Source: Hydrotalea sandarakina (GTDB lineage: Bacteria; Bacteroidota; Bacteroidia; Chitinophagales; Chitinophagaceae). Taken from it: a stretch of DNA of 64,000 nt. The notes beneath the pieces are model-generated. The model had not been told where the DNA came from. It saw only the letters and a list, made by a program, of their open reading frames with translations, and searched no databases. Position numbers and translations under genes: made by a program. The stretch is from the NCBI RefSeq assembly GCF_003254115.1, contig NZ_QKZV01000005.1:66674-130673 (forward strand). Direction: 5' to 3'. How positions within the stretch are numbered: position 1 is the stretch's first letter; each line of letters starts with the position of its first letter. Positions 35,002 through 44,046 of the stretch are shown here, in pieces.

Positions 35002-38000
35002 TTAATGGTTTTGAATAATAAGGGTTTGGGTAAATTGTACCGACGGGTTTTGCACTGATGACAATTGCAAATAATAAGTACCGGCTGCCAACCGGGTATT
35101 CCATTGCAAAGCCTGTGCCGAAGAACCATTGGCAATACTGATTTGATTGGCATATACCCGCTGACCGTTGTTGTTGTACAACTGAATTGTGTACAGGCCG
35201 GCAGGCAGGTTTTCCGTAGCCAAGGCAATGCTTTGTCCATCGCTGGGATTGGGGTAAATGCGGATGCGCATATCGTTGCCATTGGTCCTTACCCGAACCG
35301 TATTGGAATACAAGGTACGGTCGGCAGCCAGGGCACGGATACGGTACCATAAGGTACCTTGAGGCGCAGGTGCATCCACATAACCAAAAGCCGAGTCGTG
35401 CACATTGGAAACCTGCCCCACGGGCATAAAATGCAGGCTGTCGGTACTGCGTTCAAAGGTATAATCCGGCCCCGTAACAGCCAGGGCGGCGGGTGCAATG
35501 CCCAATAAGTGATAGCCGCCATTGATGGCTTGTACCTGTAACCCAATAACTGACGCATTGGGTAAGGCCTCGGTACGAACCACGCTAAAGCGGTGCAAAT
35601 AAGTGGCGGTATCGGCAGTAGGGGTAAAAGACAGGCGCAAGGTATCGCCGTTGTGAACGGGATAGGTTTTTTGGGTATAAGCATCATAAACAGCCCAACC
35701 GGCAGGAATTTGTTCCCCGGCTGCCACCAAAGTGTAGGGTTGGTTGATACTTAGGTTCCAAATAGCAATCGGCAGGGTATCGCCTATGGCCAATTGCTGA
35801 ATTTTTTGAATGCTCCAGTTTTTTTGCTGGATGCGAAAAGCCATATTTTCGGTCGGGTTACGGAATTTATGGGCATCTTCGCCGATGATGGATTGGTTAT
35901 TGAAATCGCTGCGTTGCGCCAATAAAGCTCCGTCACGGGTATGGCCTTGGGCGTCTGATAAAGTAAGGTACAATTTGGTCATCGGGGTAGCTTGTGCAAA
36001 TACCCCGGTTAAATTAGCCGGGTTGGTATTTTTATTAGTTTCAGTTACAATAAATTGGCGGGTATTGTTGGTTACATCATTTTGTATAAAAAATGCTTGT
36101 CCGGGTTGTATATACTTGGTAGCTGCAGAGCCGGCATAATCCGGACCGGTAACGGCATCCCAAGTTACATATTTTTTGATCGTACCGTCCCAGTAACCAT
36201 ATTGAGTAGTTACCAACCCACTCGTACCAGGATTGGCCATCGCAGCAGTAAAATCAAAGGAACTTGCATAAGGGTTACCAATCAATGTATAACCTGTATC
36301 GGCAATATTTGACAATTTGTATGAGTTGTCAGTATAAGAATTTGTTCCACCAAGTTGGTAGCTAATTCCCGAGCTTGAATTGAATACAACATTCCCTGTT
36401 ATTAATTTTCCCCTGCTTCTTAAAGTTACACTGGTAAATGTGGAAGGCGCATTTGGATCAAATAGATTATAGGTTCTATCGCCTTGTATAATCATTAAAA
36501 ATCCTTTATATCCGTATAATTTATTAGATTTTGTATTTCCTATTACTGAAAAATTTTGGGAATTTATATCCCACATCCATAAAGATGGCCTGCCAGAGCC
36601 ACTATAATCAATACCACTTATAGGATCATTCCCTTGACTAGTACCTATTTCACCAGTAATTGTAGTTCCATAACCGGGATTAGGGTTATAGTTTGCAGTA
36701 GTTGCCCCTTCTTGCCAATTTGCCCATATCGATTGGTCTGAAACTATGGGCGCAGTTATAGTTCTATAATAATTGCTGTCTAGACTCCCATCTGCTTTTG
36801 CAATTATTCTATGTATAACAAATCGCCCAGTTCCAGGATAAATGATATTCCCACCAACAACACCAACTTGGGCAGTATTATTAATACTTGTACTTTCTAA
36901 AGTAATATCACTATTATTCAAATTTAAAGTTCCTGAAATAATATTTAGTGTTTTAAGAACAGTAATATTGCTATTTAAAGTTATAGTATTTACACCTGAA
37001 TTATTAAATGTTAAGGACTCATATGATGCTGAACCGCTTATATATTGTGAAGAAGTTCCATTTAAAATTAACTGACCACTTAAATTATAGCTATTAACAA
37101 GATTGGCAGCAACATAGATATTGCTATTGTTAATTATATTTCCACTATTAGATAAATTCCCAAAAACATTTAAATTATTGTTTACTGTCAAGGTTGCATT
37201 ACTATTAATTGTCAAATTCAAAACTTGAGCAGCCGAGCTAATTACAGGAAAAGGAAAAGGATAAACATTAGGTATTATTGCCGAAATAGATGAAGTTGGA
37301 ACGCCATTTGACCAATTACCACTATCAAACCAATTTGTATTATTATTTAAACCTGTCCATTTTGTCAGGTTTAAATTATTCATACCATAATAATTACTTT
37401 GATTGGCTTCTAAAGTTTGCCTGTCAGTTGTTGATAATTGCGTTGGAAACAAAACTATTTCACTAAATGCTACATTCGAAAAATAATTACTCGAATTGTC
37501 AAAATTTGCAATTTGAACACCATTTACACCATTTGTTCCAGCATTCCCAATTGGTGTTCCATTCCCATTAAAAAACAGCTGCGAATTCGCACCATTATAT
37601 TGTTCTGTTGAAACTGTAGGCGAATTATTTGGCAATGCTAAACTCCCTAAAATGTTTGGTGCGGCTATCACTACATTATTGTTACCATTATAAAACGACA
37701 AAATGTTAAATGGCGATCCATTTGCACTTCCTAATATAGTTTTCCCATTACTACCTTTTATTGCTGTAACAACACTATTCCTCGTAAATGGCTGACTTAT
37801 TAATCCAAACGCCGCCGATGCCATTGTCTGGCTCACCCCATCAAACACCACCGCCGGTTGGCTGTTCGCCCTTTGCACCACCCCACTCAACACAATCGCC
37901 GGTTGTTGGGATGTGGCAGTTTGCGTGGCATTGCGCCCATTGCCGCTTTGGTCGTACCAAATGGTTACGTAGCCGTTACCGGTACCCACAAAACTCTTTA

Positions 38001-38244
38001 AGGCCGCGGTATCCAAATCCCCATTGGTGGTAAAACCAATATCCTGTGTAGCATTGTCGCTGCTGCGGCGTACCTGCAAGGCATAGCCGGTATAACTGCT
38101 GCTTAACTGACGCACACTATAAGCCACTGCTGCCGGTGTAGCACTGGTAAGCCCCGCCTTATCCAGGGTATTTTGTGCCCATAGCGGCACCCGTGCAAAA
38201 GCACAAAGGAAGATTGCAAGTAGTAAACGGACTGTTTTTTCCAT
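35002..38244 (-). CDS. Large secreted T9SS-sorted surface protein
   Basis: A protein of about 1080 residues, starting MEKTVRLLLAIFLCAFARV with a good signal peptide. A LamG/arabinofuranosidase-like N-terminal domain holds IWYDQSGNGRNATQ and AVVFDGVSQTMAS. A long central part is Asn/Ser-rich with beta-helix-like repeats (LTINSNATLTVNNNLNVFG), and the last 80 residues are a T9SS type A sorting domain (RIYPNPSDGQ, GLYTIQLYNNNGQRV, AAGTYYLQL). It is thus exported by the type IX system and attached to or released from the surface. DNA for roughly residues 155-665 is clearly AT-richer than both ends. The start is chosen by the signal peptide; ATG codons at 38274 and 38358 lie further upstream. Confidence 0.85.
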   Translation of the reverse strand: MEKTVRLLLAIFLCAFARVPLWAQNTLDKAGLTSATPAAVAYSVRQLSSSYTGYALQVRRSSDNATQDIGFTTNGDLDTAALKSFVGTGNGYVTIWYDQSGNGRNATQTATSQQPAIVLSGVVQRANSQPAVVFDGVSQTMASAAFGLISQPFTRNSVVTAIKGSNGKTILGSANGSPFNILSFYNGNNNVVIAAPNILGSLALPNNSPTVSTEQYNGANSQLFFNGNGTPIGNAGTNGVNGVQIANFDNSSNYFSNVAFSEIVLFPTQLSTTDRQTLEANQSNYYGMNNLNLTKWTGLNNNTNWFDSGNWSNGVPTSSISAIIPNVYPFPFPVISSAAQVLNLTINSNATLTVNNNLNVFGNLSNSGNIINNSNIYVAANLVNSYNLSGQLILNGTSSQYISGSASYESLTFNNSGVNTITLNSNITVLKTLNIISGTLNLNNSDITLESTSINNTAQVGVVGGNIIYPGTGRFVIHRIIAKADGSLDSNYYRTITAPIVSDQSIWANWQEGATTANYNPNPGYGTTITGEIGTSQGNDPISGIDYSGSGRPSLWMWDINSQNFSVIGNTKSNKLYGYKGFLMIIQGDRTYNLFDPNAPSTFTSVTLRSRGKLITGNVVFNSSSGISYQLGGTNSYTDNSYKLSNIADTGYTLIGNPYASSFDFTAAMANPGTSGLVTTQYGYWDGTIKKYVTWDAVTGPDYAGSAATKYIQPGQAFFIQNDVTNNTRQFIVTETNKNTNPANLTGVFAQATPMTKLYLTLSDAQGHTRDGALLAQRSDFNNQSIIGEDAHKFRNPTENMAFRIQQKNWSIQKIQQLAIGDTLPIAIWNLSINQPYTLVAAGEQIPAGWAVYDAYTQKTYPVHNGDTLRLSFTPTADTATYLHRFSVVRTEALPNASVIGLQVQAINGGYHLLGIAPAALAVTGPDYTFERSTDSLHFMPVGQVSNVHDSAFGYVDAPAPQGTLWYRIRALAADRTLYSNTVRVRTNGNDMRIRIYPNPSDGQSIALATENLPAGLYTIQLYNNNGQRVYANQISIANGSSAQALQWNTRLAAGTYYLQLSSVQNPSVQFTQTLIIQNH

Positions 38245-38724
38245 GCGTTCGTTTTGGTGGTTGCGTAAACTCATTTCAGTCGGTTGCTGCCATCTGTGCA
38301 CAAACCCATCACTACAACATTTTACAGCTTTGTATAGCCTATTCTCATAGATATTCACTCGCTGCTTTTCGCGGCTTCACAGTTGTGAAATAATGGTTTT
38401 ACACCCCACATTTTTAGAAAAGACCCAATTATACGTGACAAATTTAATTTGTTTTAGCGATTTTAGGCCATTTTTGGCGGATTTCCCTATTATTTTTTGA
38501 TTTTCCAATGGCATATCACCCAAAAGGGGTAGGCATGCCGGGGAAGGATTGACTATTGGGGGCATCCTAAATACATTAAAGGCCATAACAATCATGAGGG
38601 CAAAGAGATGTCGCATTGTTTTGTCGGGAACAAGCATGTATACATTAATGGCCGGTAGGAACAACAACATTTCCCTGGTGGCAGGTGTCCCCACCAACTG
38701 ACAAACAAATGAGATGAATAGGAA
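38245..38724. other. Non-coding gap with hairpin repeat
   Basis: This gap of about 480 bases lies upstream of the T9SS gene. It holds copy D of the hairpin repeat (38673-38698) with its ACAACAAC element (38654-38668). A TAAATTTG element on the minus strand (38446-38439) is a possible -7 box for the T9SS gene, but no -33 TTG is properly spaced. The open frame across it on the minus strand is a by-product of the repeat. Confidence 0.45.
38673..38698 (+). repeat. Dispersed hairpin repeat, copy D
   Basis: CCTGGTGGCAGGTGTCCCC followed by ACCAAC; GGTG pairs with CACC, and the outer GGTGG with CCACC offers an alternative longer stem. The element is preceded by GGTAGGAACAACAAC, as in copy C. It is the best-preserved copy in the window. 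Confidence 0.55.
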
Positions 38725-39489
38725 TTACCGGGATGATTGATCCGGTGAAGCAAATAACCTTTCCGCAGCAGCTAAGGTGGCCGGCGTGCCTACATCTATC
38801 CACGTATCGCCGGTATGGTTAAAGCCTTCCAATAGATAATTGGGCGCCCATTGTAAATACACATCCACCAACGAATACTTCCCTGCACCCGGTAAATGCT
38901 GCAACATGGCCGGATTGATAATTTGAATACCACTAAAGGCTTTGGGAAATAAGGGCGCATCCATCAACACCAATTTTTCTTCCCCGGTTGTTTGATTGCG
39001 CCATCCGCAAAGGCGGTTCCGTTGGTTGAATAAAAAATAGCGCGAAGCCACCCTGTCGGTAACGGCTAAGGTAACGGCCGATTGCCGGGCGATGTGTTGC
39101 GCCAACATGAGCTGTAGATCTAAATTGGTTAAGATATCTACATTCATCACCACCAAAGCATCACAATCTTCCAACAGCTTGCGGGCATGGTATAAACCAC
39201 CGCCGGTTTCCAATACCTGCTCTGTTTCATCGGAAATATGCAGGATACTTCCCCACCCCTGATGTGCCTGAATGGTTTGGATGATTTGATCGGCGAAATG
39301 ATGCACATTTACTACCACATTACGAATGCCGAATTGTTGCAGGTAACGAATATTCCATTCTAACAAGGTTTTACCGTTTACCTGTGCCAGCGCCTTGGGA
39401 TGCGTGCGGGTAAAGGGTTGCAGGCGGGTGCCCAAACCAGCTGCCAATACCATGGCTTTTACAACGGGATTTTCCGATAATTGCCTCAT
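38725..39489 (-). CDS. MurU-like sugar-1-phosphate nucleotidyltransferase
   Basis: Nucleotidyltransferase of about 254 residues. AMVLAAGLGTRLQPFT and the PKAL lysine form the NTP-binding signature, VMNVDIL holds the metal-binding Asp, and DTWIDVGTPATL is the typical C-terminal motif. Close relatives include MurU, which makes UDP-MurNAc from MurNAc-1-phosphate in peptidoglycan recycling, and similar mannose-1-phosphate enzymes. The adjacent kinase gene (8 bases upstream) makes a MurU/AmgK-type pair the most likely reading. The start at 39489 avoids overlap with the kinase gene. Confidence 0.82.
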   Translation of the reverse strand: MRQLSENPVVKAMVLAAGLGTRLQPFTRTHPKALAQVNGKTLLEWNIRYLQQFGIRNVVVNVHHFADQIIQTIQAHQGWGSILHISDETEQVLETGGGLYHARKLLEDCDALVVMNVDILTNLDLQLMLAQHIARQSAVTLAVTDRVASRYFLFNQRNRLCGWRNQTTGEEKLVLMDAPLFPKAFSGIQIINPAMLQHLPGAGKYSLVDVYLQWAPNYLLEGFNHTGDTWIDVGTPATLAAAERLFASPDQSSR

Positions 39490-39497
39490 CGTACTTT

Positions 39498-40961
39498 TTA
39501 TTTTTTTTCTTCCGTTACGGGCAGGGTTACCCAATTGGCCCGATTGGTATGGGTTAACTGCACTTTTAAACGGTATTTGTTACGCAAATGGCGGGCCGTT
39601 TGTTCGGCGGCATACACACTGCGGTGTTGGCCACCTGTACAGCCAAAATTTATTTGCAGGTGCTCAAAACCGCGCCGCATGTATTCCTGAATGGTAATAT
39701 CAATTACATCCCAAACACTGTTTAAAAAAACATTCATTTGGGTTTCCTGTTCCAGGAAATCCTGTACCGGTTTGTCTAACCCGCTTAAATGCTTGTAAGC
39801 ATTAATGCGCCCGGGGTTTAATATGCCCCGCATATCAAACACAAATCCGCCGCCGTTACCTGTTGTATCGGCAGGGATACCTTCGCGGTAGCTGAAGCTG
39901 TTGATTTCTACCCGTAAGGGGGTATTTTCATCGGCCTTGGGTATATAAAACCTTTGCATAATGGGCGCATCGGTCATGAGGCGCAGCAAACGGTCTAACT
40001 CCGGGGTAATAATACCTACCTGGCGGTCTTGCATAAAATACTGCAGGTTTTGCAAGGCCAAAGGAATGCTGGCCAGGAAATGGGCTTTGCGTTCAAACAA
40101 ACCCCGGAAGCCATAAGCACCCAACACTTGCAATAATCGGATGAGCACATAGCCATTGTACTGCCCCACAAACACCGTTCTATTCAGGGGGTGGGGCAAC
40201 AGTTTATCTACCTCATCCATATAATGGGTTAACAAATCCTGCTTCCACTGCTCGCTTAAATTGGCACGGGCCTGCCATAACAAGCTGGCCACATCGTATT
40301 GCAAGGCACCCTTCATGCCCCCCTGAAAATCAATCGCAAAGGTGGTACCGTTGTGAATAAAAATATTGCGACTTTGAAAATCGCGAAACAAAAAATAGCG
40401 ATGTTCCGTTTTGGTAAGGTAGGTACTCAACGCTTCAAAATCGTCCATGAGTGCCTGCTTATCATAGGGCGTTTGCAGGGTATCGAGGAAATAATACTTA
40501 AAATACAATAAATCGCTCATAATGGCCTGTTTACCAAATTCCTTGGCGGTTAAACAGGCATCGTAGGGAAACTGCCGATGACCCAAGATTTGCAAGCGTG
40601 CCAGCATGGTAAGGCTTTGCTGAAACCAAGAAAATACTTCGGGGGTAAAACCTTGGGATTCCAATACATGGAGCAGGCTGGTATCGCCCAAATCTTCCTG
40701 CAAATAAATGGTGTGTTCCTCATTCATGGCCCATACAGCCGGTACGGGCAACTGCAATTGTTTAAAATGGGCACTAAAACGAACAAAGGTTTCATTTTCC
40801 CGCACATTGTTGTTATAGGTGGCAATAACGGTTTGATGGGGTAAGTACACCCGGTAATAAGTACGGTTACTGCCGCTGGGAGGTAATTGGGCAATGCGAT
40901 TGGGTTGCTGATGAAAATGCGCTTGTACGAGTTGCGAAATTTGTTCGGTAATGGTAGCCAT
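39498..40961 (-). CDS. AmgK-like sugar kinase fused to a RapZ C-terminal domain
   Basis: A protein of about 487 residues. The first 320 form an aminoglycoside-phosphotransferase/AmgK fold with LFRDFQSRN in place of the HxDxxxxN loop (catalytic Asp and Asn kept, His changed) and AIDFQGGMKGALQYDVASLL for metal binding. Residues from about 345 are RapZ-C: VEINSFSYREG, FDMRGILNPGR and FGCTGGQHRSVY. RapZ-C senses glucosamine-6-phosphate in enterobacteria, so the fusion may join amino-sugar sensing to amino-sugar phosphorylation (inference). The RapZ N-terminal ATPase part is absent. The start at 40961 is chosen over 41045 by domain position. Confidence 0.85.
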   Translation of the reverse strand: MATITEQISQLVQAHFHQQPNRIAQLPPSGSNRTYYRVYLPHQTVIATYNNNVRENETFVRFSAHFKQLQLPVPAVWAMNEEHTIYLQEDLGDTSLLHVLESQGFTPEVFSWFQQSLTMLARLQILGHRQFPYDACLTAKEFGKQAIMSDLLYFKYYFLDTLQTPYDKQALMDDFEALSTYLTKTEHRYFLFRDFQSRNIFIHNGTTFAIDFQGGMKGALQYDVASLLWQARANLSEQWKQDLLTHYMDEVDKLLPHPLNRTVFVGQYNGYVLIRLLQVLGAYGFRGLFERKAHFLASIPLALQNLQYFMQDRQVGIITPELDRLLRLMTDAPIMQRFYIPKADENTPLRVEINSFSYREGIPADTTGNGGGFVFDMRGILNPGRINAYKHLSGLDKPVQDFLEQETQMNVFLNSVWDVIDITIQEYMRRGFEHLQINFGCTGGQHRSVYAAEQTARHLRNKYRLKVQLTHTNRANWVTLPVTEEKK

Positions 40962-41093
40962 AAACGCAAAATTGCAGGTTGAGCAGCCAAAATAAAGGAA
41001 AAGGGGGCATACTTTAGGAATTTTTAATGTTACTTGTAAAAACAACGAAGTATTTTAGAGCAAATCACCTATTGTTTACCAAAATTCAACTGC

Positions 41094-43919
41094 ATGCATC
41101 TACTGAAATCACTCTTGTTCGTTATGGTAAGTACTTGTATTACCGTAACAGTGTTTGCACAACATACTTATTCGGGCAAAGTAACCGACAGCAAAGGACA
41201 ACCATTGGAAGGTGTAACCATCACCATTAAAGGCACAAATATCAGTACGGCCACCAATGCGCAGGGGCAGTTTACGCTAAAAGGGGCCAATGATGCCGTA
41301 TTGGAAATTAGTTCCGTAGGCTTTGAAACCAGAACCATCAAAGGCGGATCGAATATGGCTATTGTTTTAAAAGAATCCGTAGCCAACCTGGGCGATGTGG
41401 TAATGGTGGGTAGCCGCGGGGCGGGAAGAAGTAAAACCGAGTCGCCGGTGCCGGTTGACATTATTAAATTGGGTACCACCAATAATACCACTGCCCGTAT
41501 GGACCTTACTTCGGCATTGAATTATTTAGCGCCTTCTTTCAACTACAATAAACAAAGCGGTGGCGATGGTTCGGATGCGATTGACCTGGCTACTTTACGT
41601 GGTCTGGGGCCCGACCAAACCCTGGTATTGATCAATGGCAAGCGCCAACACCAAACCGCTTTCGTGGCTTTATTCGGTACCCGTGGCCGGGGTGCTTCCG
41701 GTACCGACCTGAATGCCATTCCGATTGATGCTATTGACCGCGTGGAAATATTGCGCGATGGGGCTTCCGCCCAATATGGTTCGGATGCCATTGCCGGGGT
41801 TATTAATATTATTCTGAAAAAAGACGTGAACCACTTGAGCATTAATACCGGATGGAGCGGATATTATGACCATGAATACAATTCCCTGAATGCCTTTGAC
41901 CCCAGCCAATATTATACCGGCCATTGGATTGACGGTAATACGGTTTCCGTGGGCATGAATTATGGTTTACCCATTGGCAAAAATGGAGGCTACATTAACT
42001 TTTCGGCCGATTTTCGTTCTGCCGGCAAAACTTTTAGAGAAGTACCCGATACCAATGTAATGACCAACCCGAAAGCCCTACCCATTAACACCATTCGCCG
42101 GGCATTTGGCGATGCTTCGGTATTGGCTGCCGGCGGTATGTTCAATATGGAAGTTCCCATTGCCCATACCAATACCAGCTTTTACAGTTTTGGCGGTTAT
42201 AACTACAAAAACTCCAATGCTTACGCTTATACCCGCAATTTTTCGGCTGCGCCGGAACGTTTCCCCACCGATGCCAACGGTAACCTGATTTTTGTGCCCG
42301 GCATAATGAGAAAAACGGCCGATGGCAGCGAAACTTATTACAATCCTATTGAAGATGTACACATTACCGACTATGAAAATTCCACCGGCTTTAAAGGTAC
42401 TTTCAAAAGCGGCTGGAACTGGGACATCAGCAATACCATTGGTTATAACAACTTCCACTACTTTGGACAAAAAACCTTTAATGCCTCATTCAATCCCGCC
42501 AACGTTAATAAAACCAACTTTGATGACGGGGGCTTTAACTTTTTGCAGAATACCGTGAATGCCGGTATTAACAAAAACATTCGCAAAGGCTTTAACCTGG
42601 CCTTTGGTGCTGAATATCGGTACGAGAACTACAAAATTTATCAAGGTGAAGAAGCCTCTTATGCCCTCTACGATCCGAATAAAGCAGCCGGTGCACAAGG
42701 CTTTCCCGGCTTTCAACCGGCCGATGTAGTGAATGCCAACCGTTCGGTCATTGCCGGCTATGCCGATGCTGCCATTGATGTTACCAAGCAATGGTTGATT
42801 GATGTAGCGGTAAGAGCAGAAAATTATACCGACTTTGGCGGGGTAACTACTTATAAATTTGCCACCCGTTATAAAGTAAGCCACAATTTCAATTTACGTG
42901 GTTCGGTAAGTACCGGCTTCAGAGCACCTTCTTTGCAGCAAATTAATTTCAGCAATACCCAAACCAATATTTTGGGTGGCAAATTAGTGGCTACGCGCAT
43001 TGTTCCCAATTATAGTCCTTTGGCACGTGTAGCCGGCATACCGCCGCTTACTCCGGAAAAATCGGTGAATGCCAGCTTGGGCTTTAGTTGGAAACCCGCA
43101 CCCGAATTAACCATTACCACCGACGGTTATTGGGTAAAAATTAAAAATCGGGTAGTATTATCCGGTCAGTTCAGTGCCGATGACAATACCCTGCCGGCCG
43201 GTTTAATTAACGAATTGAATAACCTGAATGTGGCCGCCGCACAGTTTTTTGCCAATGCAGTAAGCACCACCAATACGGGTTTAGACGTGGTAATTGATTA
43301 CAACAAAAAAATTGGCAAAAGCAATTTTAAAGCCACATTGGCCGGTAACTTCAACCATATTACCATTAACTCCATTAATGTGCCTGCGGTATTAAATACC
43401 AGTTATTTACACCAGCAAACTTTTTACAGTACCCGCGAACAATCGTTCTTAATGGCATCGGCACCTAAGTCGAAGTTTTCATTGGGATTAGATTACAGCA
43501 GGAATAAAGTAGGTGCCGGCGTTCACTTTACTTATTTTGGTCAGTTAACCACTCAGGGTTATGGGTATTCCGGCTCACCCAACCCCATACCCAATGGCCC
43601 CGGCGATCCCAATATTTCCGGCAGCGGCAATGGATATGATCCATATGTAACCACCGATGATGGCAGCACTACCGTACCGGAAAACTTTTTGTTCCATGGT
43701 AAAGTAACAACAGATATTTATGGCTCTTACAAAATAAGCAAATCGGTTACCCTTTTTGGCGGCATTGACAATTTGTTCAATGTTCACCCCGATTTATCCG
43801 TAGTACCCAATGCCCGTTATGCTTCGGCTTATGACAGTGAATCGGGCGGACCCTTCGATGCCATTCAAATGGGCTTCGACGGTATGCGGTTGTTTGTGAA
43901 ATTAGCCTTTAATTTTTAG
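41094..43919 (+). CDS. TonB-dependent outer-membrane receptor
   Basis: A receptor of 941 residues: signal peptide ending VFAQ, a CarboxypepD_reg-like domain (YSGKVTDSKGQPLEGVTITI, about 24-100), a plug domain (TLRGLGPDQTLVLINGKRQH, DAIDRVEILRDGASAQYGSD) and a 22-strand barrel ending in an aromatic residue (FVKLAFNF). It imports a ligand energised by TonB-ExbBD. No SusD partner follows, so it is not a classic glycan-uptake pair; a siderophore, vitamin or metal complex is likelier. An intrinsic terminator follows directly, so it is probably a single-gene unit. Confidence 0.93.
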   Translation: MHLLKSLLFVMVSTCITVTVFAQHTYSGKVTDSKGQPLEGVTITIKGTNISTATNAQGQFTLKGANDAVLEISSVGFETRTIKGGSNMAIVLKESVANLGDVVMVGSRGAGRSKTESPVPVDIIKLGTTNNTTARMDLTSALNYLAPSFNYNKQSGGDGSDAIDLATLRGLGPDQTLVLINGKRQHQTAFVALFGTRGRGASGTDLNAIPIDAIDRVEILRDGASAQYGSDAIAGVINIILKKDVNHLSINTGWSGYYDHEYNSLNAFDPSQYYTGHWIDGNTVSVGMNYGLPIGKNGGYINFSADFRSAGKTFREVPDTNVMTNPKALPINTIRRAFGDASVLAAGGMFNMEVPIAHTNTSFYSFGGYNYKNSNAYAYTRNFSAAPERFPTDANGNLIFVPGIMRKTADGSETYYNPIEDVHITDYENSTGFKGTFKSGWNWDISNTIGYNNFHYFGQKTFNASFNPANVNKTNFDDGGFNFLQNTVNAGINKNIRKGFNLAFGAEYRYENYKIYQGEEASYALYDPNKAAGAQGFPGFQPADVVNANRSVIAGYADAAIDVTKQWLIDVAVRAENYTDFGGVTTYKFATRYKVSHNFNLRGSVSTGFRAPSLQQINFSNTQTNILGGKLVATRIVPNYSPLARVAGIPPLTPEKSVNASLGFSWKPAPELTITTDGYWVKIKNRVVLSGQFSADDNTLPAGLINELNNLNVAAAQFFANAVSTTNTGLDVVIDYNKKIGKSNFKATLAGNFNHITINSINVPAVLNTSYLHQQTFYSTREQSFLMASAPKSKFSLGLDYSRNKVGAGVHFTYFGQLTTQGYGYSGSPNPIPNGPGDPNISGSGNGYDPYVTTDDGSTTVPENFLFHGKVTTDIYGSYKISKSVTLFGGIDNLFNVHPDLSVVPNARYASAYDSESGGPFDAIQMGFDGMRLFVKLAFNF

Positions 43920-43946
43920 ATTCCAATTTCCCAACCACAGCCAAAC

Positions 43947-43975
43947 AACCGCCCTCTAACGGGGGCGGTTTTATC
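43947..43975 (+). terminator. Intrinsic terminator of the TonB receptor gene
   Basis: AACCGCCC (43947-43954) pairs with GGGCGGTT (43963-43970), followed by TTATCTTT. It lies 27 bases after the receptor stop codon. Confidence 0.8.
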
Positions 43976-44046
43976 TTTCTGCACAAATAATGCGCATCCC
44001 ATCAACAGAAAATATTCCATAGTAATTTTAGTAAAATTTTGCTTTT

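Noticed and set aside
38377-38697. Open frame of 106 codons on the minus strand upstream of the T9SS gene
   Set aside because: Its start is made of the dispersed hairpin repeat (reading VGTPAT), and the rest has no domain; the same repeat yields a similar peptide in the 30.8-kb gap.
41094-43919. SusC/SusD glycan-uptake locus
   Set aside because: No SusD-like gene follows the receptor; a terminator lies directly after it.
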